From Cacajao melanocephalus (taxonomy: Eukaryota; Chordata; Mammalia; Primates; Pitheciidae), in assembly GCA_963573385.1 (NCBI GenBank), contig CAUYLG010062020.1, positions 62,001-126,000 on the forward strand: 64,000 nucleotides of DNA, in the 5' to 3' direction. This document shows, piece after piece, positions 63,804 to 64,000 of this stretch (within the stretch, counting starts at the first letter, position 1; each line of letters starts with the position of its first letter). Under the pieces are notes generated by a model. It was given only the letters and a program-made list of their open reading frames with translations, was not told where the DNA came from and did not search any database. Both the position numbers and the translations under genes were made by a program.

Positions 63804-64000
63804 AACTTAAAGAATTTTAATACAAAAATTGGTACAAGAAATACCACCTTAAGTCAAAGACCTTCAGACAAAATACAGAAAAAATTAAGTAGCGAGGAGA
63901 TCTTTGACGACTCCCCCAACCCAAAGAAATTGTTTGGCAGTTCTTATTGAGATTAGAATAGGAAGAACAGGTTGGAAGAAGTGATAATAAGTTCAGTTTG

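Overview
The window is nuclear DNA from a primate. It is dense in Alu elements in both orientations, with older MIR copies, an MLT1-like LTR and a Tigger-like DNA transposon. Its genes have many short exons with GT/AG borders. The gene order (inositol-pyrophosphate kinase PPIP5K1, mitochondrial creatine kinase CKMT1, stereocilin STRC) matches human 15q15.3. Several codons differ from the human proteins as I remember them: a shorter leucine run in the stereocilin signal peptide, E for D in creatine kinase 'VVVEALSG', and '[10 protein letters not shown]' at its C-terminus. A non-human primate, perhaps an Old World monkey, is therefore more likely than human. That is inference from memory, not an alignment.

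Layout. (1) 1 to about 31,300, minus strand: the 5' three-quarters of PPIP5K1. There is a CpG-island promoter at about 31.0-31.4 kb, a start codon at 25,915, and 27 constitutive coding exons (about 1,124 codons). The gene runs off the left edge. Two further in-frame candidate cassette exons lie at 1,726-1,908 and 10,792-10,941. (2) About 31.4-34.9 kb: a gene-free spacer between divergent genes. (3) 35,282-40,327, plus strand: a complete nine-exon CKMT1 gene (417 codons), with a GC-rich upstream region and an AGTAAA polyadenylation signal. (4) 40,727-58,932, minus strand: a complete STRC gene. Its 29 coding exons join in frame to 1,765 codons with no stop. It converges tail-to-tail on CKMT1 with only about 0.2 kb between the predicted 3' ends. 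(5) 59-64 kb: intergenic DNA made of Alu, MIR, a Tigger/MER44-like transposon and local duplications.

The three genes have unrelated jobs: PP-InsP signalling, mitochondrial phosphocreatine energy transfer, and the inner-ear stereocilia coupling matrix. They are neighbours rather than a pathway. In humans this block is duplicated next to a copy carrying a STRC pseudogene. Because STRC here is fully open and PPIP5K1 is intact, I read the window as the functional copy (CKMT1B-STRC side) or an unduplicated ancestral locus. I found no new biological system. The best leads are the two phase-compatible PPIP5K1 cassette exons, an overlapping uORF on PPIP5K1, and several nested or duplicated repeat structures.
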